Shown: positions 7,161-14,153 of the stretch, piece by piece
How positions within the stretch are numbered: the stretch's first letter is position 1
Layout: every line of letters begins with the position of its first letter
Source: Bacillota bacterium
GTDB lineage: Bacteria > Bacillota > UBA4882 > UBA10575
NCBI GenBank assembly: GCA_012521315.1
Contig: JAAYMP010000155.1
Location: forward strand, 1 to 14,400
DNA: 14,400 nucleotides
Direction: 5' to 3'
The notes under the pieces: model-generated
What the model was told of the DNA's origin: nothing
Databases searched by the model: none
What the model saw: only the letters and a program-made list of their open reading frames with translations
Made by a program: the position numbers and the translations under genes

Positions 7161-7898
7161 TTATCCTTCGCCCAACTCCCGATAGACAAAAGGCGCTTGA
7201 ACCTCCGGGCAATTACGGTTGGCCGCCCGGGCCGTAATCAACCGGCCAATGGTATAGGCTTCCATCTGTGCAGCCGGGAAAGGTTGCAGGAAGGACAAGA
7301 GCTCGTTCATGCTCAGCCCGGCGGACAGCCAAGCCCGCTCGCGCTTCCGCGGCAGGATTACCGGCATCCGTTTTTTCGTGTTGTGGATCTTGGCCAGCAG
7401 CGGGTTGGCCTCCGTCGTTAAAATGCTGTAAGTTCGTATAAGCTCACCGGTGGCCGGATCGGCCCACTCCTCCCAGATCCCGGCGAAGGAAAAGACCGTC
7501 CGGTCCTTGAGGAAGATATAGTAAGGGTATTTTTTCCCCCCAACGGCCCGCCATTCGTAAAAACCGTCGGCCGGCACCAGACAGCGGCGCCGCTGAACGG
7601 CCTGGCGGAACGCGGGCTTTTCCAACACCGTCTCCGCCCGGGCGTTCAGGGTCTTCCCCCGGATCTGGGCCGCCTGCTCAGGGGTTTTGACCCAGAACGG
7701 AACCAGCCCCCAGGTCAAAAACTGGAGCCGGTTGGGCGCTTCGTTGGTAAGCACCGGCATCTTCGGAAACTCAAAACCGGAGACATAATACCTGGGCGTC
7801 CACGGTCCTGCTACGACCTCCCAGTCAAAACCCTCTTTTAACTGGTACCGGTTTTCCAGGGTTTGGGCCGTCACGCTCAACGCATAGAAAAAACACAT
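7161..7898 (-). CDS. SRAP-family abasic-site crosslinking protein (YedK/HMCES-like)
   Basis: SRAP proteins recognise abasic sites in single-stranded DNA and form a thiazolidine crosslink through Cys2, protecting replication forks. All the expected catalytic residues are visible in the 245-residue product. These are Cys2 after removal of Met1, Asn85 in NARAET, Glu115 in PADGFYEW, and His172 in LLAKIHNTKKRMPVIL. ATG 7898 is chosen because it is the only start that puts the catalytic Cys at position 2; GTG codons at 7913 and 7907 would bury it. An AGGTGA lies about 11 nt upstream, slightly long. The N-terminus reads MCFFYALS instead of the common MCGRF. The terminator downstream and promoter upstream make it a single-gene unit. 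No SOS (LexA) box is evident. Confidence 0.93.
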   Translation of the reverse strand: MCFFYALSVTAQTLENRYQLKEGFDWEVVAGPWTPRYYVSGFEFPKMPVLTNEAPNRLQFLTWGLVPFWVKTPEQAAQIRGKTLNARAETVLEKPAFRQAVQRRRCLVPADGFYEWRAVGGKKYPYYIFLKDRTVFSFAGIWEEWADPATGELIRTYSILTTEANPLLAKIHNTKKRMPVILPRKRERAWLSAGLSMNELLSFLQPFPAAQMEAYTIGRLITARAANRNCPEVQAPFVYRELGEG

Positions 7899-7953
7899 AC
7901 TCCACACTCTCACCTAAGATTAGAGAAGGCTTCTCACTCTTGACTTTCCAATA

Positions 7954-7982
7954 ATTGTAGCAGGACGGACAAGTAAAAGCAA
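7954..7982 (-). promoter_or_regulatory. Probable promoter of the SRAP gene
   Basis: On the minus strand, TTGCTT (7977-7982), a 17-nt spacer and TACAAT (7954-7959). The TGC immediately before the -10 gives the extended -10 form TGnTACAAT, which can compensate for the weak -35. A short dyad (GAGAAG/CTTCTC, 7923-7935) sits in the leader. Confidence 0.5.
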
Positions 7983-8027
7983 GCAAACATTGCAAACCAA
8001 CCGAACGGCCCAGACAAACAGGGATTA

Positions 8028-9722
8028 CTATAGGATAAACCGGTCGGTGGCCAAGGATAACCCATTGGCCAGTTCGTCCAATTGTTGGGCCGATTCTTTA
8101 ATAATGATCGTCGTCGAATACTGTTGTTCGAAGGTGGCGGATACCTCCTCCATTGCCGTCAGGTTGTTCTGGCTGATCTGGTGGACCTGTTCGATCTTGG
8201 TAATAACTTTCTCATTATCATTCCCGACCTGAGAAGCTGCCTCTGTAATCTGGGAAATATTGCGGGCAATCGTCTCTACCTTACCCATTAATTCCTTGAA
8301 AAGCGCAATGTTCCTTGCGAGTTGGTTTCGTCCTTTTTCGATCTCCGTGTTGCTTTCATCAACTGTATGCGCAACTTGCTGGTTTTTCCGTAGAATCAAC
8401 TGAATAACATCATTAATGTGTTCGACCGCCTCGCGGGATCTCCTCGCCAAAACGCCAATATTGGTGGCGACGACCGCGAAACTCCGGCCGTGTTCACCGG
8501 CGCGTGCCGCTTCAATGGAGGCGTTCAGCGACAAAAGGGTTGATTTTTCCGCAATATCACGAATAATATCAACTAAAATTTGAATCTGTTTTGAATCTTC
8601 AACCAAGCCACTGACCACTTCTTTAATCTGTCGAACTGAGAAGATAAAGTTATCAATCGCCTGGATCATCTCTTCAGTGGCCTCTCTCCCATGCTGCGCA
8701 TCATCGGAGGCCTCCTGGCAGATCTTGTTGATCTCCTGGGTAGCCCTGATCACCATGTTCGTTCTTGATGTTGCCTGCTGGATAGTATCAATCGCCAAAT
8801 TAACACTATGGCACTGGGATTCTGCTCCAGCCGCCAATTCGTCGATCAGTTTGTTTAACTCCCCTAATGAAGTTGTCGTTTCTTCCACTACTCTAAAGAG
8901 ATTATGGGTGGAGGCATTAATTTTTTTAGCATCTTGGGTAGTGCGGGTTACCATCGAACGGAGTTCCTCGACCGCATGGTTAAACGCGGAGGCGACGACC
9001 CCGACCTCATCACGGGAGGATAAGTCGACTCTTGTATTTAGATCGCCTTTGGCCAACAGTTGGGTTGAATCGCGGAGCTTGTATAAGGGCCGGATGATGG
9101 AGCGCGAAACCAGGAAGCCGATGAGCAAACCTAAAGCTACACCAATAATCGTAATAATCGTCTGTAAAGTTCTGGTTGAGGAATAGATTTGCCGGCTGGC
9201 GCGAAAACTGTCGACCCCGACGATTCTTTGCGCTTTTCCCAACTCATAACAGAAGCTATACAGTTTTCTCGATTCCTCTTTAAAACGGTAATAAAAAGGC
9301 GCATGATCACTGTCTTCACTTCTTAGATCATTGTATAACTCCCGTGCCACCGTTTCATATTCCGCCCATATTTGCTCTAAACTTTCCCTGGTTTCATCAG
9401 GAAGATTATATAAGAAGTTTCCAATTAAACCGACACTCTCAGTCAAATTCCTGTAAAAAGCGGTAACTGAGCCGGAAGTGTTTAATTCTAATGCTTCGTA
9501 AGCGCTGTATTCAGTACGGTATACGTTCACCAGGAAATCAAAGAGCGGGAAAAGGACTGAAGTATTGCTGTTGAAAATATTGGCCGCCGCCTGATTCATT
9601 TCTTCAATTCCGGAATTACCGACCAAACCTACCGCAACAATCATTGCGCTTAAGACCACAAGGATAATTAGAATCTTCGAAAAAACCCCGCCGAAATAAG
9701 GCCTTGATCTAGCCATCTTCAT
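8028..9722 (-). CDS. Methyl-accepting chemotaxis protein
   Basis: Transmembrane chemoreceptor that signals through CheA/CheW. From ATG 9722 it has 564 residues: TM1 at about 14-36, a helical extracytoplasmic four-helix-bundle-like sensor at about 38-184, TM2 at about 185-207, HAMP at about 206-260, then a long coiled-coil signalling domain. The hairpin tip (about 388-430) contains LLSLNASIEAARAGEHGR and FAVVA. The segment after it reads ATNIGVLARRS where A-x-E-V-R-x-L-A-x-R-S is usual. No C-terminal CheR/CheB-tethering pentapeptide is present. ATG 9722 is preferred because GGGAGGGG lies 8 nt upstream; the upstream in-frame TTG at 9740 precedes this site. It lies downstream of the xylose importer, but a terminator and leader separate them. 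The ligand is unknown. Confidence 0.95.
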   Translation of the reverse strand: MKMARSRPYFGGVFSKILIILVVLSAMIVAVGLVGNSGIEEMNQAAANIFNSNTSVLFPLFDFLVNVYRTEYSAYEALELNTSGSVTAFYRNLTESVGLIGNFLYNLPDETRESLEQIWAEYETVARELYNDLRSEDSDHAPFYYRFKEESRKLYSFCYELGKAQRIVGVDSFRASRQIYSSTRTLQTIITIIGVALGLLIGFLVSRSIIRPLYKLRDSTQLLAKGDLNTRVDLSSRDEVGVVASAFNHAVEELRSMVTRTTQDAKKINASTHNLFRVVEETTTSLGELNKLIDELAAGAESQCHSVNLAIDTIQQATSRTNMVIRATQEINKICQEASDDAQHGREATEEMIQAIDNFIFSVRQIKEVVSGLVEDSKQIQILVDIIRDIAEKSTLLSLNASIEAARAGEHGRSFAVVATNIGVLARRSREAVEHINDVIQLILRKNQQVAHTVDESNTEIEKGRNQLARNIALFKELMGKVETIARNISQITEAASQVGNDNEKVITKIEQVHQISQNNLTAMEEVSATFEQQYSTTIIIKESAQQLDELANGLSLATDRFIL

Positions 9723-9739
9723 TTTAATTGCCCCTCCCA

Positions 9740-9787
9740 AGATTAAAGTAGGGAAGCTTCCGGACTGGAACTGCCCTTTCTTAATCT
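9740..9787 (-). promoter_or_regulatory. Leader stem-loop abutting the chemoreceptor ribosome binding site
   Basis: On the minus strand, the outer stem AGATTAA/TTAATCT (9781-9787 with 9740-9746) is extended by a G-U pair, then a small internal loop, AGGG/CCCT, and an apical AG-TTCC/GGAA-g-CT helix with loop AGTCC. The hairpin ends one base before GGGAGGGG (9731-9738), the site used for ATG 9722. It has no T tract, so it is not a terminator. It could affect translation initiation or mRNA stability. Pairing was found by eye and no folding energy was computed. Confidence 0.45.
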
Positions 9788-9907
9788 ACGAACGCCGGTA
9801 CGAAGCTTGCCGGAAGATAAGAGGAAAAACAAAATTGACACCGTTTATTAATTGCTTTGTAACTTAAATTGGCGTTCAGTTATATATATCGGCAGTTTTT
9901 AAGCGCG

Positions 9908-9943
9908 AGAAAAGAGAAAGGACATCACGTCCTTCTCTTTTCT
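9908..9943 (-). terminator. Terminator-like hairpin after the xylose importer operon
   Basis: Arms AGAAAAGAGAAAGGAC (9908-9923) and GTCCTTCTCTTTTCT (9929-9943) pair over about 15 bp with one bulged A and a 5-nt loop. The compact core AAGGAC/GTCCTT is followed in both directions by a T-rich arm (CTCTTTTCT or its counterpart), the arrangement of a bidirectional intrinsic terminator. It lies about 115 nt after the xylH stop and upstream of the chemoreceptor leader. No pure T run follows the full stem. Confidence 0.62.
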
Positions 9944-9981
9944 GAAAAAATTTTCTGCATAAGGAGTTCCGGAGCTTATTT

Positions 9982-10022
9982 CCCCCTTCTTATCCCCTTT
10001 TTCCCCCCTTAGTTCTTTCCCC
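9982..10022 (-). other. G-tract cluster (potential G-quadruplex) in the xylH 3' untranslated region
   Basis: On the minus (transcribed-sense) strand there are four G runs of 4, 6, 4 and 5 residues (plus-strand C runs at 10019-10022, 10003-10008, 9994-9997 and 9982-9986), separated by 10, 5 and 7 nt of A-rich sequence. The whole strand is almost purely purine. Four runs with short loops fit a relaxed quadruplex pattern. It begins about 35 nt after the xylH stop. Confidence 0.4.
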
Positions 10023-10056
10023 AATTCTCCAATTTATCCTGCAATTTACTTCAATT

Positions 10057-11241
10057 TTATTTATTCTTTTTCGTCTTAATATCCAACCAGACCGCTAACA
10101 GAAGGATGATCCCCTTGATGATCATCTGCCAGTAGGATTCGGTATTCATCATACTCATTCCGTTATCGATACTTGCCATCACCAGAGCACCTAACACAGC
10201 ACCGGGAATACTCCCGATCCCGCCCAAAAAGCTCGTTCCACCAATAACACAAGAGGCGATGGCATCCATTTCCATCCCGTCCCCGGCCGTAATTGTCCCC
10301 GCGTTCAGACGGGCGGTGGTCAGAACACCGGCGATCGAAGCAAGGAAACCTGCTAAAATGAAGACCACCAGTGTCCGGCGGCGGACATTGATCCCCGATA
10401 AACGAGCCGCTTCAATATTACCGCCCATGGCATAGACCTGGCGACCAAATTTGGTGTTGTTGGTGATGAACGAAAAGATTACCGCCAACACCAAAACGAT
10501 GATCACCGGATAAGGGATTCCTTCGTATTGGTATAAGACATAAGTGGCCAGGATAATTAAGCCGCAGTACAGAACGGTGGTCAGGATCTCCAAATAGAGG
10601 GGCAAAACCTTAAATCCGTACTTCAGCTTTGAACGGCGGGACAAGATGCGAGACAAGACCAAGCTAATGATGATGATCGCCGTTAAGATGATCCCGGGCA
10701 CCAGACTTAAGTAGCCACTGCTTAAAATCTTAAAATTAGGATCAAGGGGGGCTACGGTTTGGCCTTTCGTGATTCCCAGTAAAACCCCACGGTAAGCCAG
10801 AAGACCGGCTAACGTTACGATAAAGGCCGGAACATTATGATAGGCCACCCAATAACCGTGAAAGGCACCGATTAAAACACCAAAGGCCAAAGCAACCAAA
10901 ATGGCCACCGGGGTTGAAACAAAATGCCACACCTGTAAAATAGCGGCGATCCCTCCGGTCAACCCCAAAACCGAGCCGACCGAAAGCTCAATATGGGTGG
11001 TGACAATGACCATCACCATGCCGATGGCCAAGATGGAGGTAATTGACACTTGGCGGGCTAAGTTAGAAAGATTACGCGGGGTGAGGAACCGTCCCTCGGT
11101 CAGGACAGTAAAAAACAGCCAGATAACGACTAAAGCAATGATCATCGTGTAGGCACGCAGATCGAATCTGGCGTTCAGTCGCGCAAACAAACTCTTTCCG
11201 GTCACATTTGTGGTTTGTGTCGATTCTTGAACAACGCTCAT
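10057..11241 (-). CDS. xylH: Xylose-type sugar ABC transporter permease
   Basis: Membrane channel subunit of a CUT2-family importer. The 394 residues from ATG 11241 match E. coli XylH in length. There are about ten hydrophobic segments, starting near 31-47. The BPD_transp_2 signature appears as TKFGRQVYAMGGNIEAARLSGI-like sequence at about 263-284, which contacts the ATPase, with the late glycine-rich segment CVIGGTSFLGGIGSIPGAVLG at about 331-351. The charged loop at about 198-211 is typical of XylH. AGGAGG about 9 nt upstream and the 1-nt gap from the xylG stop decide the start. Longer in-frame starts upstream would overlap xylG by about 100 bp and lack such a site. Substrate xylose is inferred from XylF-like partners. 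Last gene of the operon. Confidence 0.95.
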   Translation of the reverse strand: MSVVQESTQTTNVTGKSLFARLNARFDLRAYTMIIALVVIWLFFTVLTEGRFLTPRNLSNLARQVSITSILAIGMVMVIVTTHIELSVGSVLGLTGGIAAILQVWHFVSTPVAILVALAFGVLIGAFHGYWVAYHNVPAFIVTLAGLLAYRGVLLGITKGQTVAPLDPNFKILSSGYLSLVPGIILTAIIIISLVLSRILSRRSKLKYGFKVLPLYLEILTTVLYCGLIILATYVLYQYEGIPYPVIIVLVLAVIFSFITNNTKFGRQVYAMGGNIEAARLSGINVRRRTLVVFILAGFLASIAGVLTTARLNAGTITAGDGMEMDAIASCVIGGTSFLGGIGSIPGAVLGALVMASIDNGMSMMNTESYWQMIIKGIILLLAVWLDIKTKKNK

Positions 11242-11242
11242 T

Positions 11243-12760
11243 TTAGTTCCCTCCTGTCGCTGCCAACATGATCTTTTCTTGGTTGGCTTCGTCATGTCTA
11301 AATTCGCCATTGATTTTCCCTTCATGGATGACAAGTATTCTGTCACTCATCCCGAGAATCTCCGGTAGTTCAGAGGAGATCATGATGATCGCAACCCCTT
11401 GTTTTTTCAGCTCATTCATGATGTTGTAAATCTCATATTTTGCCCCGACATCAATGCCCCTGGTGGGCTCATCCATGATTAGAACCAAGGGCTTGGTTAA
11501 AAGCCATTTGCCCACCACCACTTTTTGTTGGTTGCCGCCGCTGAGATTATTCACTTTCGCTTCCAGCGAGGGTGTTTTGATACTTAAAGTTTTCACCATC
11601 GTTTGCGAATCGTAAACTTCGGCGTTGGGATTAACAACCCCGGATTTACAGTATTTCTTTAAATTGGCGAGGGTCAGATTCTTTTTAACGTCATGGATTA
11701 GCACTAAGCCATAACGTTTACGGTCTTCGGTAACCATCGCCAAACCGTTATTGATCGCATCCAGGGGGCTATTAATCTCGACCTTCCGGCCGTTGATATA
11801 AACCTCGCCATAGCTTTCGCCCGGGAAGCCACCGAAGATACTGCTCATCAGTTCGGTGCGGCCAGCGCCCATCAAACCGGCAATTCCTAAAATTTCACCA
11901 CGCCGGACATAAAAGCTGGCATTGTCTACGATCTTCCTCTGGGGATTATCAGGATCAAAAACATTATAGTTCTTTACCTCAAAGACTATTTCCCCGGTCT
12001 CATGCTCAACGCGGGGGAAACGGTTTGATAGTTCCCGACCAACCATCTTTGCAATAACTTCATTTTCAGAGGTTTCCGCAATAGGCTTGGTGTCAACCGT
12101 CTCTCCGTCGCGAAGAACCGTAACCGTATCAGCAATTTTGAAAATCTCATTAATTTTGTGGGAGATATAAATACAGGTCACCCCATCCCGCTTTAACTTG
12201 CGCAGGATGTCCATCAGGGTATCCACTTCATTTTCCGTCAGCGCTGCACTAGGCTCATCCAGGATTAAGATCCTGGCGTTTTTGGAAAGCGCTTTTGCGA
12301 TCTCCACCATCTGCTGATGGCCAACACCCAGGTTGACAACTTTTGTGCGCGGATTGATATCTAACTTCACCGCTGACATCCACTTTTGGGCTTCGTAAAA
12401 CAACTGATGCCAATTGATGATCCCGAAGCGATTTGGTTCATTGCCCAAAAAAATATTCTCGCCAACGGTTAACTGCTTTACCATCGTTAGCTCTTGATTA
12501 ATAATGGCTATACCAGCAGCTTCGGAGGATGCAATGTTATTAAACCTCTGTTCTTCCCCATCAATAAAGATGTCTCCGCTATAAGTTCCATAGGGGTAGA
12601 CCCCACTTAGGATTTTCATCAGTGTCGATTTTCCGGCACCGTTTTCGCCGCAGAGCGCATGGATTTCACCGGCGCGGACTTTAAAATTAACGTTGTTTAG
12701 CGCTCTGACCCCTGGAAATTCCTTCGTAATATTCCTCATTTCCAGGATATAACCGGCCAT
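11243..12760 (-). CDS. xylG: Xylose-type sugar ABC transporter, double ATP-binding subunit
   Basis: Cytoplasmic motor of the importer, a fused tandem ATPase of 505 residues (E. coli XylG is of similar size). Domain 1 has Walker A GENGAGKST (38-46), a degenerate signature LGVGHQQ (144-150) and Walker B LILDEPSAAL (about 165-174). Domain 2 has a degenerate Walker A GLMGAGRTE (295-303) but intact LSGGNQQ (406-412) and IMDEPTRGID (about 428-437). This split of intact and degenerate motifs is the norm for CUT2 sugar ATPases (RbsA, MglA, XylG), with one competent composite site expected. ATG 12760 has AGGAGGAGGT just upstream; the in-frame TTG at 12790 lacks a site. The stop is one base from the xylH start, implying coupled translation. 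Confidence 0.95.
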   Translation of the reverse strand: MAGYILEMRNITKEFPGVRALNNVNFKVRAGEIHALCGENGAGKSTLMKILSGVYPYGTYSGDIFIDGEEQRFNNIASSEAAGIAIINQELTMVKQLTVGENIFLGNEPNRFGIINWHQLFYEAQKWMSAVKLDINPRTKVVNLGVGHQQMVEIAKALSKNARILILDEPSAALTENEVDTLMDILRKLKRDGVTCIYISHKINEIFKIADTVTVLRDGETVDTKPIAETSENEVIAKMVGRELSNRFPRVEHETGEIVFEVKNYNVFDPDNPQRKIVDNASFYVRRGEILGIAGLMGAGRTELMSSIFGGFPGESYGEVYINGRKVEINSPLDAINNGLAMVTEDRKRYGLVLIHDVKKNLTLANLKKYCKSGVVNPNAEVYDSQTMVKTLSIKTPSLEAKVNNLSGGNQQKVVVGKWLLTKPLVLIMDEPTRGIDVGAKYEIYNIMNELKKQGVAIIMISSELPEILGMSDRILVIHEGKINGEFRHDEANQEKIMLAATGGN

Positions 12761-12850
12761 ACGACCTCCTCCTCTCGGCGTCCCAAACAATGATTGTCAG
12801 GTCCGAAGATTGCAGTTTATCCTTTTATAATGGAGCTGAATCCCAATACT

Positions 12851-12880
12851 AGGGAGAGAGAGGAAATCCTCTCTCTCCCT
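12851..12880 (-). promoter_or_regulatory. Strong intercistronic stem-loop between xylF and xylG
   Basis: Perfect 14-nt inverted repeat (AGGGAGAGAGAGGA, then 2 nt, then TCCTCTCTCTCCCT), foldable as a 12-bp stem with a 6-nt loop. It begins about 37 nt after the xylF stop and lies about 90 nt before xylG. No T tract follows on either strand, so it is unlikely to be a full terminator. Such hairpins behind binding-protein genes (for example malE-malF) protect the upstream message from 3' decay, which would favour XylF over XylGH. Confidence 0.65.
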
Positions 12881-12916
12881 GATTACACCAGAGTATAGAC
12901 GTGACCTACCTAATCC

Positions 12917-13960
12917 TTATTTCTTCTCCTTGGGCCAGTCTTTCTTCGGAACGTTCCGATAGACTTGCTCGATGGTGTAGAAACCATCCATGATAATCAC
13001 ATCATACATGTTCTCTTTGTAAACCGGAATCGGATCCAACGCGATATAGGGCACATCAACTTTGCCGTTGTTCACGGACAGATTGGCTTCCACTTTTTCA
13101 CCCTTGGCCAGCTTCACAGCGGCTTGGGCCGCAGCGTACGCAATCGCCTTAATCGGTTTGTAGACGGTCACCGTCTGGGTGCCTTCAACAATCCGTTGGC
13201 AAGCAGCCAGGTCGGCATCTTGCCCGGAGACCGGAACTTTCCCGGCGAGTTTTTGGTCGGCCAGAGCTTGGATAACGCCACCGGCCGTACCGTCGTTGGC
13301 CGCCACCACCGCATCAACTTTGTTATTCAGCATGGTGAGGGCGTTTTCCATGTTGGCTTGGGCAATAGCCGGATCCCAGTTGGGAGTGAACTGATCATAA
13401 ACGATCTTGATCTTGCCTGTGTCAATGTAGGGTTGAAGCGCCTTCATTGACCCTTGCTTAACCAGGTAAGCGTTGTTGTCGGTCGGGGAACCGCCGATGT
13501 AAACAAAGTTACCAGCAGAAACCTTGGAAAGAACACCCATGGCCTGTAAATAACCGACCCGCTCGTTATCGAAGGAGATATAGAGGTCAAGGTCGCAGTT
13601 TTTGATTAAACGGTCATAGGCAATGACGGGAACTTTTGACTTATGAGCGGACTCAACAATCGCCGCCGCCGCTTCACCATCATGGCAAACAACAACGAGG
13701 ACGTCAACCCCTTGCGAAAGCAGGTTCTCGCACTGGGAGATCTGTAAAGCATCGTCGTTGTTAGCGGCTTGGACCAGAACCTGGGCGCCTAATCTTTCCG
13801 CTTCTTCTCTGAAGAAGTCTCTGTCTTTCCCCCACCTTTCTTCCTGCAAAGTGGCGAGCGAAAGACCAATTTTGATTCTCTTCGGCGCCGCAATCGTCAG
13901 CGAAGAGGCGACCAAAACAAACAACAAGCTGAGAATTAATAAGTTCCGCAGGTTTTTCAC
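12917..13960 (-). CDS. xylF: D-xylose-type periplasmic sugar-binding protein
   Basis: Extracytoplasmic ligand-capture subunit, 347 residues, with the type I periplasmic-binding fold (Peripla_BP_4). The signal peptide is at 1-25 with probable signal peptidase I cleavage after SLTIAA. No Cys occurs before residue 77, so it is not a lipoprotein. Family landmarks match E. coli XylF: VPVIAYDRLI (110-119), AANDGTAGGVIQAL (220-233), SGQDADLAAC (245-254) and GTQTVTVYKP (260-269). These conserved Asp, Asn and Arg positions line the sugar pocket in the family. The GTG start at 13960 is supported by AGGAGG 7 nt upstream. It lies between a second binding-protein gene and xylG. Xylose as ligand is inferred from motif similarity; related pentoses or hexoses are possible. 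Confidence 0.95.
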   Translation of the reverse strand: MKNLRNLLILSLLFVLVASSLTIAAPKRIKIGLSLATLQEERWGKDRDFFREEAERLGAQVLVQAANNDDALQISQCENLLSQGVDVLVVVCHDGEAAAAIVESAHKSKVPVIAYDRLIKNCDLDLYISFDNERVGYLQAMGVLSKVSAGNFVYIGGSPTDNNAYLVKQGSMKALQPYIDTGKIKIVYDQFTPNWDPAIAQANMENALTMLNNKVDAVVAANDGTAGGVIQALADQKLAGKVPVSGQDADLAACQRIVEGTQTVTVYKPIKAIAYAAAQAAVKLAKGEKVEANLSVNNGKVDVPYIALDPIPVYKENMYDVIIMDGFYTIEQVYRNVPKKDWPKEKK

Positions 13961-13988
13961 TGCAATTCCTCCTTAATAAAATTTTTTT

Positions 13989-14030
13989 GGGAAGAATCGA
14001 TGAGTCCCGCCATGAGACTCATCATCTTCC
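13989..14030 (-). promoter_or_regulatory. Stem-loop upstream of xylF
   Basis: An 8-bp perfect stem (GATGAGTC 13999-14006 with GACTCATC 14016-14023, 9-nt loop) is extended across a small bulge by GGAAG/CTTCC to about 13 bp. It is located 13-50 nt before the xylF ribosome binding site, in the 193-bp spacer after the upstream binding-protein gene. On the minus strand it is followed by GATTCTTCCC, not a T run, so processing or stability is more likely than termination. A TATAAT (14091-14096) further upstream could be an internal promoter -10, but it has no good -35. Confidence 0.5.
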
Positions 14031-14153
14031 TAAATATAAATTAACATCAAGTAACAGATTTGTATCTGGAATCACTTGCGGTATTAAATAATTATATTGT
14101 CATTAAATTCCACTGGCCTTGACAGACAGAATTTCAATAGCATTTTCTTGCAG

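Larger units (their letters stand above)
9723..10056. other. Intergenic region between xylH and the chemoreceptor gene
   Basis: A 334-bp gene-free stretch. On the minus strand, in transcription order, it holds a G-tract cluster (9982-10022), a long terminator-like hairpin (9908-9943), an AT-rich segment (9830-9890) where the chemoreceptor promoter should lie, and a leader hairpin ending next to the ribosome binding site (9740-9787). I could not settle on one promoter: GTGTCA-16 nt-TATCTT is weak. A near-repeat GAAGCTT(G)CCGGA occurs at 9753-9764 and 9802-9814. No credible small gene is seen. Confidence 0.6.

Noticed and set aside
9886..9893. GCCGATAT on the minus strand, resembling a motility sigma (SigD/FliA) -10 element upstream of the chemoreceptor gene
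   Set aside because: The expected TAAA -35 at 15 nt upstream is absent (TTTC there), so the match is probably chance in an AT-rich stretch.
12965..13450. Plus-strand open frame of 161 codons opposite xylF
   Set aside because: Antisense shadow; its His/Gly/Asn-rich composition mirrors xylF codons and there is no promoter or ribosome binding site.
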